This document shows, one piece after another, positions 52,140-61,241 of a DNA stretch of 64,000 nucleotides (positions within the stretch are counted from its first letter, which is position 1; every line of letters starts with the position of its first letter). This DNA comes from Cytophagales bacterium (GTDB lineage Bacteria > Bacteroidota > Bacteroidia > Cytophagales > Cyclobacteriaceae). The notes under the pieces were generated by a model. The model saw only the letters and a list, made by a program, of their open reading frames with translations, was not told the origin of the DNA and searched no databases. The translations under genes and the position numbers were made by a program. Where the stretch lies: the NCBI GenBank assembly GCA_022360055.1, contig JAKSDO010000021.1, positions 35,890-99,889 of the forward strand. The letters run 5' to 3'.

Positions 52140-53666
52140 ATGAAGCAAAAATTACTGCTGCTCGCACTTTTTTATCTGTATCCCAACCTTGGATTTGGCC
52201 AGGTAAATGCGCAGAAAATTGAGCGATATATTGAAAATGCGCGAAAGGCGTGGGGCGTCCCGGGAATGTCGGTAGCCGTAGTAAAAGAGGGGGAGATCGT
52301 TACCTGCAAAGGGTATGGTGTGTTAGAGGAAGGCGGAGACAAAAACGTTGATGCAAACTCATTGTTTGCCATTGCATCCAATACAAAAGCATTTGTTTCG
52401 TCCGCGTTGGGCGTGCTGCATCAGGAAGGAAAAATGAGTCTTGACCATAAGGTCAGAAGATATCTGCCCGGATTTCAATTGTATGATGCCTATGCCTCAT
52501 CCGAAGCTTCGGTAACGGATCTGTTGTGCCACCGGATAGGATTGGGAACGTATAGCGGCGACGTGATTTGGTATAAGACCGATTTTACGGCCGGAGATGT
52601 AATCGACAGGATCAGGTATGTGCCGCAGGCTTATGGGTTTCGTGGCGGGTATGGCTATTCCAACCTGATGTTCATAACAGCGGGAGAAGTTATACATGCG
52701 GTTTCGGGATTGCCCTGGGAGGAATTTGTTGCGCAAAAGTTCTTTCATCCGCTCGGTATGGACAGAACCGTTACGACCATCGATGACCTCGATGCCAAAG
52801 GTAATTACGCAACTCCGCACAAGCCTGTCGGCGAGATGAATCTGCCGATTGCATGGGTCAACTGGGACAATATGGGCGCAGCGGGAGGAATTATTTCCTC
52901 GGCAAATGATATGGCCCGTTGGTTGATTTTTCAACTGAACAATGGGGTCCTGGAAGGAGATACCTTACTCAATCCGTCAATTCAAAATTTGCTGTGGACA
53001 CCGCACAACAATTATACGGTTGGCCTGGAATCCCGGGAACGGAATCCGGGGACAAATTTTGCAGGTTACGGATTGGGATGGGGAGTAAGTGATTACTTCG
53101 GAAACAGGATGATTACTCATGGCGGAGGTTATGATGGCATGTATTCACAAGTGGCCATGCTTCCGGAACTGGGGCTGGGCATTGTGATCCTGACCAATAC
53201 CATGAAAAGTATTGCTACTCCGTTGAGGTACTATATTATTAATGCCTTTATCGAAAAAGACCGGAGAGACTGGTCGGCCGAAGCGCTTAAACGCGGGAAG
53301 CAACGAACTCGGGTAGATGAAAAAATCGAAGCCGTAAAAAAAGCCCGAAGGCCAGGCACGCGCCCGACACTGGAATTGTCGGATTATGCAGGTGTTTACC
53401 ATACCCATATGCTTGGAAATATCATTGTATCGGAATCAAACGGCCGGTTGAAGCTTGAGTTTGTACACGCCCCGGATTTATCGGCCGAACTCAGACACTG
53501 GCATATGGATACCTGGGAAATAAGATGGGATAAGGTGCATGCATGGTTTGATTTTGGTACGGTCCGGTTTTTACTGAATACGGAATTAAATGTCACCGGA
53601 TTTGAATTTGATGTTCCAAATCACGACATATTTTTCCACGAATTGAATGTTGAGAAGATTAATTAA
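52140..53666 (+). CDS. Exported serine hydrolase (class C beta-lactamase-like)
   Basis: The 508-residue protein has a signal peptide (to about residue 21) and a penicillin-binding/beta-lactamase fold with SNTK (Ser80, Lys83), YSN (Tyr173-Asn175) and HGGG (His327). An extra C-terminal DUF3471-like domain (about 400-508) is seen (YAGVYHTHMLGNIIVSE, FDFGTVRFLLN). Such proteins are usually esterases, D-aminopeptidases or transpeptidase-like hydrolases rather than antibiotic-resistance enzymes. It is the first gene of a tight operon with a sugar-type symporter and a GH130 phosphorylase. Confidence 0.9.
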   Translation: MKQKLLLLALFYLYPNLGFGQVNAQKIERYIENARKAWGVPGMSVAVVKEGEIVTCKGYGVLEEGGDKNVDANSLFAIASNTKAFVSSALGVLHQEGKMSLDHKVRRYLPGFQLYDAYASSEASVTDLLCHRIGLGTYSGDVIWYKTDFTAGDVIDRIRYVPQAYGFRGGYGYSNLMFITAGEVIHAVSGLPWEEFVAQKFFHPLGMDRTVTTIDDLDAKGNYATPHKPVGEMNLPIAWVNWDNMGAAGGIISSANDMARWLIFQLNNGVLEGDTLLNPSIQNLLWTPHNNYTVGLESRERNPGTNFAGYGLGWGVSDYFGNRMITHGGGYDGMYSQVAMLPELGLGIVILTNTMKSIATPLRYYIINAFIEKDRRDWSAEALKRGKQRTRVDEKIEAVKKARRPGTRPTLELSDYAGVYHTHMLGNIIVSESNGRLKLEFVHAPDLSAELRHWHMDTWEIRWDKVHAWFDFGTVRFLLNTELNVTGFEFDVPNHDIFFHELNVEKIN

Positions 53667-53677
53667 ACACCCTTCAT

Positions 53678-55516
53678 ATGAATCTGAAATTTATTGATAT
53701 CGCAATCATTTTCGGTTACCTTGTGTTGACCATTTTTCTCGGTTTCTGGATTTCCAAACGGGCAAGTAAAAATCTGGATTCTTATTTCCTCGGAGGCAAA
53801 TCCATGCCCTGGTACTTGCTCGGTCTCTCCAATGCATCCGGTATGTTTGACATCACGGGCACCATGTGGACCGCGGCCATCCTTTTTGTCTACGGATTGA
53901 AGAGCACCTTTATCCCGTGGTTATGGCCGGTGTGGAACCAGGTGTTCTTAATGATTTTTCTAGCTGTTTGGATGCGAAGATCCAATGTTCTTACGGGAGC
54001 GGAATGGTTGAAAACCCGGTTTGGCCACGGTATGGGATCTAAATTATCGCACATCAGCGTCGTGGTGTTTGCGCTTGTGGCCGTTATCGGATTTATAGCT
54101 TATGCCTTTGAAGGTATCGGGAAGTTCGCCGTCATGTTTTTACCCTGGGATTTAAGTACAAATCTGTCCGGGATGGAAATTTCTTCTGAGCATATGTATG
54201 CCTTGGTGATCATGAGCATCACCACGTTGTATGTTGTCAAAGGAGGCATGTACAGTGTGGTGATCACGGAAGTGCTCCAGTTTTTGGTGATGACTGTCGC
54301 GTGCATTGTCATCGGCGTGATTGCTATGAATCTCGTTTCCGGAGAACAAATCGATGCCGTAGTTCCCGAAGGATGGAAGAGCCTGCTGTTTGGCTGGAAA
54401 CTGGATCTGGAATGGACCAAATTCCCGGAACAGGTCAGCGCTGCGTTGAACAACAAAATTGCCACGGACGGTTTTGAAATGTTTACTATTTTTATGATGA
54501 TCGTAATATTCAGAGGCATTCTCGTAAGTATCGCAGGGCCGGTTCCGGGATATGATATGCAGCGGGTTTTGGCCGCCAAAACACCTAAGGAATCTGCCAT
54601 GATGAGCGGGCTGGTTTCCCTGGTATTGTTCATCCCCAGATACCTGATGATTGCGGGCCTGGCGGTAATTGCCCTTGTATATTTCAATCCGGATACCCTG
54701 TTTAGCGGCGGGCAGATCGATTTTGAGAAAATATTGCCTTTTGCCTTATCCAATTTTATCCCGAGCGGCGTATTGGGAATCATATTGGCAGGACTGATTG
54801 CAGCTTTTATGTCTACATTTGCCGCCAACGTAAATGCCGGCCCGGCATATATTGTCAATGATATTTATAAAAAATTCATCAATCCCGATGCGGACAACAA
54901 AACGTTGATCCGGTTGAGCTATCTGGCTTCCATACTGGTGGTCATCATAGGAATTTCCGTTGGTTTTTTTGTAATGAGCATCAACGAGTTATTGCAATGG
55001 ATCACTGCCGCGCTCTTCGGAGGTTACGCGGCAGCTAATTTTCTGAAATGGACCTGGTGGAGGTTTAACGGATATGGCTATTTCTGGGGCATGATCGCCG
55101 GACTTGCGGCCTCATTGTCCGTGCCTAAACTGTTCCCGGAAATGTCCATTATTTACGCTTTTCCATTGGTAATACTTCCGGTTTCCGCATTGGGCAGCTT
55201 ACTCGGGACACTATTGACCAGGCCCGACGAAGAACAGGTGCTGGTCAGTTTTTACAAGAGTGTAAGGCCCTGGGGTTTCTGGGATCCCATTTACAGGAAA
55301 ATAAAAGCGGATGATCCGTCTTTTGAAAGAAACACGGCATTTGGCAGGGATATGTTTAACTGTCTGATCGCCGTTATCTGGCAGATGGTACTCATCCTCA
55401 TACCGATTTATCTTGTCATCAGAGCATATTCGAGTATGACAATCTCAATAATAATACTTTTTATAACGATGTTTATTTTGAAAAGAACATGGTACGATAA
55501 ACTGGAGGAAAATTAG
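53678..55516 (+). CDS. Sodium/solute symporter (SSS family)
   Basis: This 612-residue transporter has about 13-14 membrane spans with the SSS features WISKRASKNLDSYFLGGKSMPWYLLGLS (starts near 25), a GMFDITGTMW unwound helix and the RVLAAKTPKESAMMSG loop after TM7-8. It imports a sugar or similar solute with Na+. It begins 12 bases after the serine hydrolase gene and 25 bases before the GH130 gene; together these suggest it brings in a mannosyl-disaccharide (inference). A Trp-rich segment (NFLKWTWWRFNGYGYFWG) is near residue 465. Confidence 0.93.
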   Translation: MNLKFIDIAIIFGYLVLTIFLGFWISKRASKNLDSYFLGGKSMPWYLLGLSNASGMFDITGTMWTAAILFVYGLKSTFIPWLWPVWNQVFLMIFLAVWMRRSNVLTGAEWLKTRFGHGMGSKLSHISVVVFALVAVIGFIAYAFEGIGKFAVMFLPWDLSTNLSGMEISSEHMYALVIMSITTLYVVKGGMYSVVITEVLQFLVMTVACIVIGVIAMNLVSGEQIDAVVPEGWKSLLFGWKLDLEWTKFPEQVSAALNNKIATDGFEMFTIFMMIVIFRGILVSIAGPVPGYDMQRVLAAKTPKESAMMSGLVSLVLFIPRYLMIAGLAVIALVYFNPDTLFSGGQIDFEKILPFALSNFIPSGVLGIILAGLIAAFMSTFAANVNAGPAYIVNDIYKKFINPDADNKTLIRLSYLASILVVIIGISVGFFVMSINELLQWITAALFGGYAAANFLKWTWWRFNGYGYFWGMIAGLAASLSVPKLFPEMSIIYAFPLVILPVSALGSLLGTLLTRPDEEQVLVSFYKSVRPWGFWDPIYRKIKADDPSFERNTAFGRDMFNCLIAVIWQMVLILIPIYLVIRAYSSMTISIIILFITMFILKRTWYDKLEEN

Positions 55517-55540
55517 ATAGGCGTTTTAGTTTTAACAGAT

Positions 55541-56740
55541 ATGGAAAGAAAAGAATTTAATGAGCAGGTAAAGGCACTGTTCCGGGATTATATTCAACGA
55601 ATCAGTCAAAAAAACAGCAGGCAGGGGGGAGGAAACGGGATCTACGACCGCTATGTTAATCCGGCGATTACAAGAGATCACGTACCTGTTTTTTGGGAAT
55701 ACGATCTGAATTATGAGACAAATCCTCATTTGATGAAGCGCCTTGGGATAAACACCACGTTTAATGCGGGCGCCATAAAAATGAATGGCAAATACCTGAT
55801 GGTCGTCCGGGTTGAAGGATTCGATGTGAAATCCATCTTTGGAGTTGCCGAAAGCCCGAACGGGATAGACCAATGGAAATTCTGGGATCGTCCGATCGTG
55901 ATGCCGGTAAATGATGACCCTGAAATGAACGTGTACGATATGCGTCTGACACAACATGAAGACGGATGGATTTACGGATTATTTTGTGCCGAGCGAAAGG
56001 ACCATACGCAACCCGGCGACTCCTCCGCGGCCCTGGCGAATTGCGGGATTGCCAGGACCAAAGATCTTAAGCAGTGGGAACGGTTGCCGGACCTGAAATC
56101 AAATGCCGCGCAACAACGAAATTGTGTGCTGCACCCGGAGTTTGTCAATGGGAAATACATGATCTACACGCGGCCGCAATCCGCTTTTATTGAAACCGGG
56201 GATAGCGGGATATGCGTGGGATTTTCCGATTCGATGGAACCTGCTGTTATTCATGAGGAAATCATGATGGATCCCAGGACCTATCATACTGTAAAAGAGG
56301 TGAAAAACGGGCAGGGACCGCCTCCCATAAAAACGGATCACGGATGGATACATCTTGCCCATGGAGTAAGAAGAACGGCTGCCGGGTTGAGGTATACACT
56401 GTATTTGCTCCTTACCGATCTCGATGAACCGTGGAAAGTGATTAAACAACCCGGAGGGCATTTTATAGAACCGTTAAAGGAAGAAAGAATAGGGGATGTT
56501 TCGAACGTCGCGTTCAGCAACGGCTGGATTTTGGATGAGGATGGCAGGGTTTTTATTTATTATGCCTCTTCGGATACGCGAATGCACGTGGCCACCACTA
56601 CCCTGGAAAAGCTCCTGGATTATGTGCTCAACACACCGGAAGACGGCGGAAGAACCCAGCTTTGCGCAGCACAAAGGGATGCCATGGCGACAAAGAATTT
56701 AGAGATATTGAAGAAAGATTTTCCCGGAATAGTCTACTAA
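55541..56740 (+). CDS. GH130 phosphorylase (mannosylglucose-phosphorylase-like)
   Basis: This 399-residue cytoplasmic enzyme has no signal peptide. GH130 enzymes split beta-mannosides with phosphate, giving mannose 1-phosphate. The five-bladed propeller motifs are present: FNAGAIKMNGKYLMVVRVEG, ESPNGIDQWKFWDRPI, MNVYDMRLTQHEDGWIYG with probable proton-donor Asp133, YTRPQ near 205, and AHGVRRTAAGLRYTLY. The layout and length best fit 4-O-beta-D-mannosyl-D-glucose phosphorylase. Partner genes expected for full beta-mannan use (epimerase, GH26) are not in the window. It ends the three-gene operon. Confidence 0.9.
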   Translation: MERKEFNEQVKALFRDYIQRISQKNSRQGGGNGIYDRYVNPAITRDHVPVFWEYDLNYETNPHLMKRLGINTTFNAGAIKMNGKYLMVVRVEGFDVKSIFGVAESPNGIDQWKFWDRPIVMPVNDDPEMNVYDMRLTQHEDGWIYGLFCAERKDHTQPGDSSAALANCGIARTKDLKQWERLPDLKSNAAQQRNCVLHPEFVNGKYMIYTRPQSAFIETGDSGICVGFSDSMEPAVIHEEIMMDPRTYHTVKEVKNGQGPPPIKTDHGWIHLAHGVRRTAAGLRYTLYLLLTDLDEPWKVIKQPGGHFIEPLKEERIGDVSNVAFSNGWILDEDGRVFIYYASSDTRMHVATTTLEKLLDYVLNTPEDGGRTQLCAAQRDAMATKNLEILKKDFPGIVY

Positions 56741-56750
56741 ATGGAAGAAA

Positions 56751-56767
56751 GGTCTCCTTCGGGGACC
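56751..56767 (+). other. Stem-loop after GH130 gene
   Basis: GGTCTCC and GGGGACC form a 7-base stem with a 3-base loop, 10 bases past the GH130 stop. No U run follows, so it may only protect the transcript 3' end. Confidence 0.35.
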
Positions 56768-56900
56768 GGGCCTACGGATGGCCAGAGGCATCGGATGTTT
56801 TCGGAGGCACCTCTGTGAACCGGATGGTTTTCTGCCGGTTGAATGAAATATGCCGATAAAGAGGACGGGGGGTGCAGATCCGGTCCGGGGGTTAAACCCG

Positions 56901-58175
56901 TCAAATGATGGGAGAAGGAAATTGAATTCCATCCAATTGCAATTTCAACGCATCCCGTACCTGATCGAATCGTTCCCTGTTTTGCTCATGGACGGGCTCG
57001 GAGGGAGGGAGCTTGACTTTAAGCGCATCGATCTGGACCCCGTTTTTCCAAAACCTGTAGCACAGATGGTTGCCTGTAGCCAGTCCGGTACTGCCCACAT
57101 AACCGATGGTCTGACCCTGGGTTACTTTCACCCCCGTGCGGATGCCTGAGGCGATCTTACTCATATGAAGGTATTGCGTCGTATAGGTCGCATTGTGCTT
57201 GATTTTTACAAAATTACCGTTGTTTACGCCGTATCTGGCCTCTGTGACAATTCCATCGCCAACCGACCGGATCGGCGTTCCTTTGGGAGCGGCAAAGTCG
57301 GTGCCGCGATGCGCTTTCCACCTTTTTTGCACGGGGTGAAACCGGTTGCCCGAATATCTGGAGCTGATCCGGGTAAAATCCAACGGATACTTCAGGAATG
57401 CTTTTCTGAGGCTGTTCCCTTCCTCATCGAAATAATCGATGCCATTCCCCTGATCGAAATAATAGGCATAGTATGGATTGCCGAAATGTTCCAGGTATAT
57501 GCCTTTGATTTTTCCGTAACCGATGGGCTCTCCGTCGACCTGTTTTTCTTCGAAGATTACTTTGAACCTATCGCCCTTCTGCAGCCGGAAAAAATCAATT
57601 TGCCATGCCAGTACATCCACAAAGTCGTTCGTTAATTGGGGGTTTTCTCCAAGATCGGCAATTGTGACAGCCAGTGAACGTTCGATGATCCCCGCCAATT
57701 CCCTTTCGACCGTGATGATTTCCTTTGCAACCTTTTCAACAGTTATCGAGTCTTCCAGGTTAAAAACAATGTATTCGGTCGGGCTCGGCTCGTAGATCAT
57801 TGCCTTTGCGGTTTTCAGGGAATCCGGATAGCACAACATGGTGTATTTCCTGTTCGATACGATTTTCCGCACGTCGAACACCGGCTTGGAATTGATCGCC
57901 AGTTCATGTATTTTTCGGTGGGAGATATTGTAATTCACTAAAATCTCCGAAAGGTTCTGATTGCGCTTAATCCGGTCTTCAATCACGACCAGAGAATCCA
58001 CTTCAAACCCGAACAGAACGGTAGGTTGAGCCCTGTGACCGGACGAATCCGGCAGGGAATTTTCAACTGCTGCTTCAATGTGTTGATTGTCGTATTCCGG
58101 ATTGGAATTCCATAATAAGTAAGATGCCGCAGCGGCAAAAACAAGTATCCCCCCTATAATGTATTTCTTATTCAT
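56901..58175 (-). CDS. M23-family peptidase (LytM-like) with membrane anchor
   Basis: This 424-residue protein has an N-terminal span (about 5-23), an intermediate helical/beta domain (about 50-270) with OapA/LysM-like features (LSEILVNYNISHRKIHELA), and a C-terminal M23 domain. The zinc motif HRGTD (His289, Asp293) and catalytic-type His337 (QYLHMS) are standard. The last motif, usually HxH, reads HLC (His370, Cys372) in TGNHLCYRFWKNG. Cys could bind the zinc in place of His. It should cut peptidoglycan cross-bridges in the periplasm. The following convergent gene is the GH130 operon. Confidence 0.92.
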   Translation of the reverse strand: MNKKYIIGGILVFAAAASYLLWNSNPEYDNQHIEAAVENSLPDSSGHRAQPTVLFGFEVDSLVVIEDRIKRNQNLSEILVNYNISHRKIHELAINSKPVFDVRKIVSNRKYTMLCYPDSLKTAKAMIYEPSPTEYIVFNLEDSITVEKVAKEIITVERELAGIIERSLAVTIADLGENPQLTNDFVDVLAWQIDFFRLQKGDRFKVIFEEKQVDGEPIGYGKIKGIYLEHFGNPYYAYYFDQGNGIDYFDEEGNSLRKAFLKYPLDFTRISSRYSGNRFHPVQKRWKAHRGTDFAAPKGTPIRSVGDGIVTEARYGVNNGNFVKIKHNATYTTQYLHMSKIASGIRTGVKVTQGQTIGYVGSTGLATGNHLCYRFWKNGVQIDALKVKLPPSEPVHEQNRERFDQVRDALKLQLDGIQFPSPII

Positions 58176-58328
58176 AATGCAAATATGAATTAATTCGGGT
58201 TATGTGCAAAACGCTTTAATATCAGATTTAATTATTTCGGCAATAATCTGATGCGGATTTAAATATGCTGTGCGTATTGAATGCACAAGTATTAATTTGT
58301 AAATTCTAACCGGTTAACGAACAAGAAG

Positions 58329-59777
58329 ATGAGGACGAACTTTTTATTTCCCATGGTATCGACATACAAGAAAAAAGCCGGAGCTGTCCCGCTGCTGGCG
58401 GTATGCATAATCGGATTTTTGTGTACGGCAACCTATGGCCAGCGCAGTAAACCCGCTTCCGGAAATCAGGGCATTCTGTCCTGGAAGGCAGGTGCTGCAA
58501 GCGCCATAATTACTCCGGAGGAAAATATGTGGATGTCCGGGTATGCGATCAGGGATAAACCCTCGGACGGCAAACTGCATGATCTTTGGGTGAAAGCCCT
58601 GGCGCTTGAGGATGGAAAAGGTTCGAAAGCCGTTTTTATCAGCACGGATCTCATCGGACTCTCCAGGGACCTGGCCGATGTGATTTTTGAAAGGATTCAA
58701 ACAGCGCACAACCTTCGGAGAAGTCAGGTGATACTCAGCAGTTCTCACACGCATAGCGGACCCGTGGTCAACAGCAATCTCAGGCTGATCTACCCGGAAT
58801 TTGATATGGAACAAAGGCAAAAAATTGCCTCTTATCGAACATTTTTGATTCAGACGGTGGTACGGTGCGCCGGGCAGGCGTTTCAACGCATGGAACCTGC
58901 CCGGCTTGCCAGTGGTACGGGCATTTCAAGATTTGCTGTCAACCGCAGAAACAATACGCCTGAAGAAGTATTGAACTCCGGTGATCTGAAAGGGCCCTCC
59001 GATCATACGGTTCCCGTTCTGAGCGTGAGGTCACTCCGGGGAGAATTGAAGACAATTCTGTTCGGATACGCCTGTCATTGCACAACATTGAGCAATAACA
59101 AATGGAACGGAGATTATGCCGGATATACTCAGATTGAATTGGAAAAGAAGTATTCCGGGTGTGTGGCCATGTTTTATGCGTGCTGTGCCGGGGACCAAAA
59201 CCCGGAACCCCGCGGATTGATCGTACAAGCCGAACAATATGGATTGGAATTGGCTGCGGCTGTCTCAAGCGTAATAAAGGGCCCGATGCGTGAATTGGCT
59301 CCGGAATTTGCATCGGAGTATCGGGAACTGGAATTGGAATTTGCGGAGCCGCCGACCGACGAAGCGCTCAAAACGGTTGCCCGGGACGCCCCGGAATGGC
59401 AGCAGCGATGGGCCAGGCATTATTTGCGCGAGCGCAGTGAGGGGAAGGTGCCGCAGAAGTCCTACCCCCATTATCCCGTACAAAGCTGGAAAATGGGAAG
59501 ACAGGTATTGATCGCTTTGGGTGGAGAGGTCGTCGTGGATTACTCGATCCGGATAAAGAATGAATGGGGGAGTGATCTTTTTGTGGCCGCATATTCCAAT
59601 GATGTGATGGCATACATACCTTCGGAACGCGTATTGGCGGAAGGAGGATATGAAGGGGAAACATCTATGAACGCATACGGACAACCATCTGTCTGGGCCG
59701 GAGGTATTGAAAACAAGATCATCGACGAGGTGGGCAGGCAATTGAAAATGCTCGGAAGAATAAGGAAAACCCCTTGA
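58329..59777 (+). CDS. Neutral/alkaline ceramidase-like exported hydrolase
   Basis: The 482-residue exported protein resembles the catalytic domain of neutral ceramidases. The start region has a late hydrophobic segment (about 17-37, AVPLLAVCIIGFLCTATYGQ). The fold begins GAASAIITPEENMWMSGYA, with the Zn ligand motif SSSHTHSGPVV (His140, His142) and a second ligand in FGYACHCTTLSNNKWNGDYAG. The Cys-rich FYACCAGDQNPEPRG motif is typical of this family. It lacks the C-terminal Ig-like domain of full ceramidases (about 650 residues), so its substrate could be another amide. No lipid genes are adjacent. Confidence 0.9.
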   Translation: MRTNFLFPMVSTYKKKAGAVPLLAVCIIGFLCTATYGQRSKPASGNQGILSWKAGAASAIITPEENMWMSGYAIRDKPSDGKLHDLWVKALALEDGKGSKAVFISTDLIGLSRDLADVIFERIQTAHNLRRSQVILSSSHTHSGPVVNSNLRLIYPEFDMEQRQKIASYRTFLIQTVVRCAGQAFQRMEPARLASGTGISRFAVNRRNNTPEEVLNSGDLKGPSDHTVPVLSVRSLRGELKTILFGYACHCTTLSNNKWNGDYAGYTQIELEKKYSGCVAMFYACCAGDQNPEPRGLIVQAEQYGLELAAAVSSVIKGPMRELAPEFASEYRELELEFAEPPTDEALKTVARDAPEWQQRWARHYLRERSEGKVPQKSYPHYPVQSWKMGRQVLIALGGEVVVDYSIRIKNEWGSDLFVAAYSNDVMAYIPSERVLAEGGYEGETSMNAYGQPSVWAGGIENKIIDEVGRQLKMLGRIRKTP

Positions 59778-60142
59778 CCGGGTTAAAACAGAAGTGGTCC
59801 CGGCCGTTGCCTGGCGCGCGTTGAAGCGTGGGCGAATTAAAATCTTGCTTTTGGGGTAGTCCCATTTATCCGATATCAGTACTATAAATGAGTAACAGTT
59901 AAATTCATAATTTTGGGTGTTTATATTAAGGTCCCGCCTTTTCAGGCGGGATTTTTAATGGATGAAGCAGCAGGTTTGTTCGCGACCCGTTCACGGACAG
60001 ACAGCGCGCCGTTGGCACTTATTTTTACAATTCATCATCGATTACAGGACTTCCTTGGTACAATTGATGCCTCAATGAATTACAGGCCGGAACCAGGCGT
60101 TGCTTCATCGCGCATGCAACCGCAGGCGATCGGATGAAGCAT
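59778..60142. other. Intergenic region between convergent genes
   Basis: Apart from the terminator at 59933-59956, nothing recognisable is present. A plus-strand frame at 59913-60137 runs through the terminator and is not called. Confidence 0.6.
59933..59956 (+). terminator. Rho-independent terminator
   Basis: CCCGCCT and AGGCGGG form a perfect 7-base stem with a 4-base loop and are followed by ATTTTT. It lies 156 bases after the ceramidase-like stop, giving that mRNA a long 3' part. Confidence 0.8.
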
Positions 60143-61030
60143 TTATTCGCCGGCAGCGTACTTCTCCTGATACGACCTCCAGGTTTTCATCGATTTGCCG
60201 AGAGCCACCTCACAATCCTGCTTGATGTTGTAGCACTGGAGCCCAAATTTTCCGTCATATCCGTTATCTTTCAGAAGCTTTACCAATTTATACGTATCAA
60301 AAGTTCCTTCCCCAAGAGGTTGAATGAGCCTGTCCCAACCCATTTCTCTGGTGTTGCCGGAATCGGATCCGTTGATTGAAACCATATCCAAATAGGGCAG
60401 GGTTGCCAGAGCTTTTTCTTCCCACCCTTCTTCGCCTTCTACTTTCAGCAGATGGCAGGTATTAAAAATAACGCCAACATTATCGCGGTCAATCAATTTC
60501 ACCATTTCTATTGAATGAGCGGATTCTTCGCAATAATTATTTACATGCGGATATATGGCCACCTTCACATGATATGGAGCGGCAAAATCCGCCAGCTCCC
60601 GGATCCCTTCGGCAAACAGTTTATCCCCTTCCGTTTTATGGTCCATAAATCTTTTAGCATTGAGAAAAAGGGCCACAAGTAAATCCCGGTTTAGAGCATC
60701 TTTGATTATTTCCTTAATCTCCTCTTTATAGGTGATCTCTCCTTCGTCGGTAAGCGTCATTCCCCAGTATATCTCCGGCATAGCTATGCCGACTTTATCC
60801 AGGGAGGCTCTTCTCTGAAAGTAATCTTCACTTATGTGTCCCGAAATTCCGTCAAAACCTACCTTTTTGATCAAAGATGCCTGGGCATCGAATCCTTCGG
60901 GGGCATTCGGTAAGGTCCTCACGCCATTGTTAAAACAATAAAAAACGTTGTCCAATTCCTTTCTCTTTTTTTGAACGGAACATCCTACAAAAAAGCAGCT
61001 TATTAATGTAACTGATATTATTTTTTTCAT
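60143..61030 (-). CDS. Sugar phosphate isomerase/epimerase-like TIM-barrel lipoprotein
   Basis: This 295-residue protein has a lipobox (SCFFVGC, Cys17) and an AP-endonuclease-2/xylose-isomerase-like TIM barrel: SLIKKVGFDGISGHI, VKVAIYPHVNNYCEESAHSIEMVKLI, VGVIFNTCHLLK, MVSINGSDSG and GYDGKFGLQCYN. Metal-type residues (Glu in PEIYW, His in NTCHLL, Asp/Gln late) are present. Such lipoproteins act with exported Gfo/Idh enzymes on sugar oxidation products, consistent with the two genes upstream. Its start codon sits in a 91-base tandem repeat. Exact substrate unknown. Confidence 0.85.
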   Translation of the reverse strand: MKKIISVTLISCFFVGCSVQKKRKELDNVFYCFNNGVRTLPNAPEGFDAQASLIKKVGFDGISGHISEDYFQRRASLDKVGIAMPEIYWGMTLTDEGEITYKEEIKEIIKDALNRDLLVALFLNAKRFMDHKTEGDKLFAEGIRELADFAAPYHVKVAIYPHVNNYCEESAHSIEMVKLIDRDNVGVIFNTCHLLKVEGEEGWEEKALATLPYLDMVSINGSDSGNTREMGWDRLIQPLGEGTFDTYKLVKLLKDNGYDGKFGLQCYNIKQDCEVALGKSMKTWRSYQEKYAAGE

Positions 61031-61207
61031 GTGTTTAAAATTTGCAGAAACCTCACTATATGCCGTTGATCATCATTATCCGGTATATCTCAATAATTAT
61101 CTCAGGCATGGCCTGTTTCATGTGTTTAAAATTTGCAGAAGCCTTGCCATATGCCGTTGATCGTCATTATCCCGTGTATCTCAATAATTATCTCAGGCAT
61201 GGCCTTT
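61025..61207. repeat. 91-base tandem duplication covering the start of the TIM-barrel gene
   Basis: Copies are at 61025-61115 and 61116-61207. Each begins TTTCATGTGTTTAAAATTTG and ends CTCAGGCATGGCC. The copy nearest the gene includes its ATG (CAT at 61028-61030 on the plus strand). Within each copy ATCTCA is repeated around ATAATT. The copies differ at a few positions, mostly in CACTATATG versus TGCCATATG and CATCATT versus CGTCATT. Confidence 0.9.
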
Positions 61208-61241
61208 TAATGATCGTTGATCCGGACTTTGGAACCAATAG

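Noticed and set aside
52140..53666. Antibiotic-resistance beta-lactamase
   Set aside because: The C-terminal DUF3471-like domain and operon with sugar genes fit an esterase or peptidase of the same fold better.
59913..60137. 74-codon frame after the ceramidase-like gene
   Set aside because: It crosses a strong terminator hairpin and has no conserved feature.
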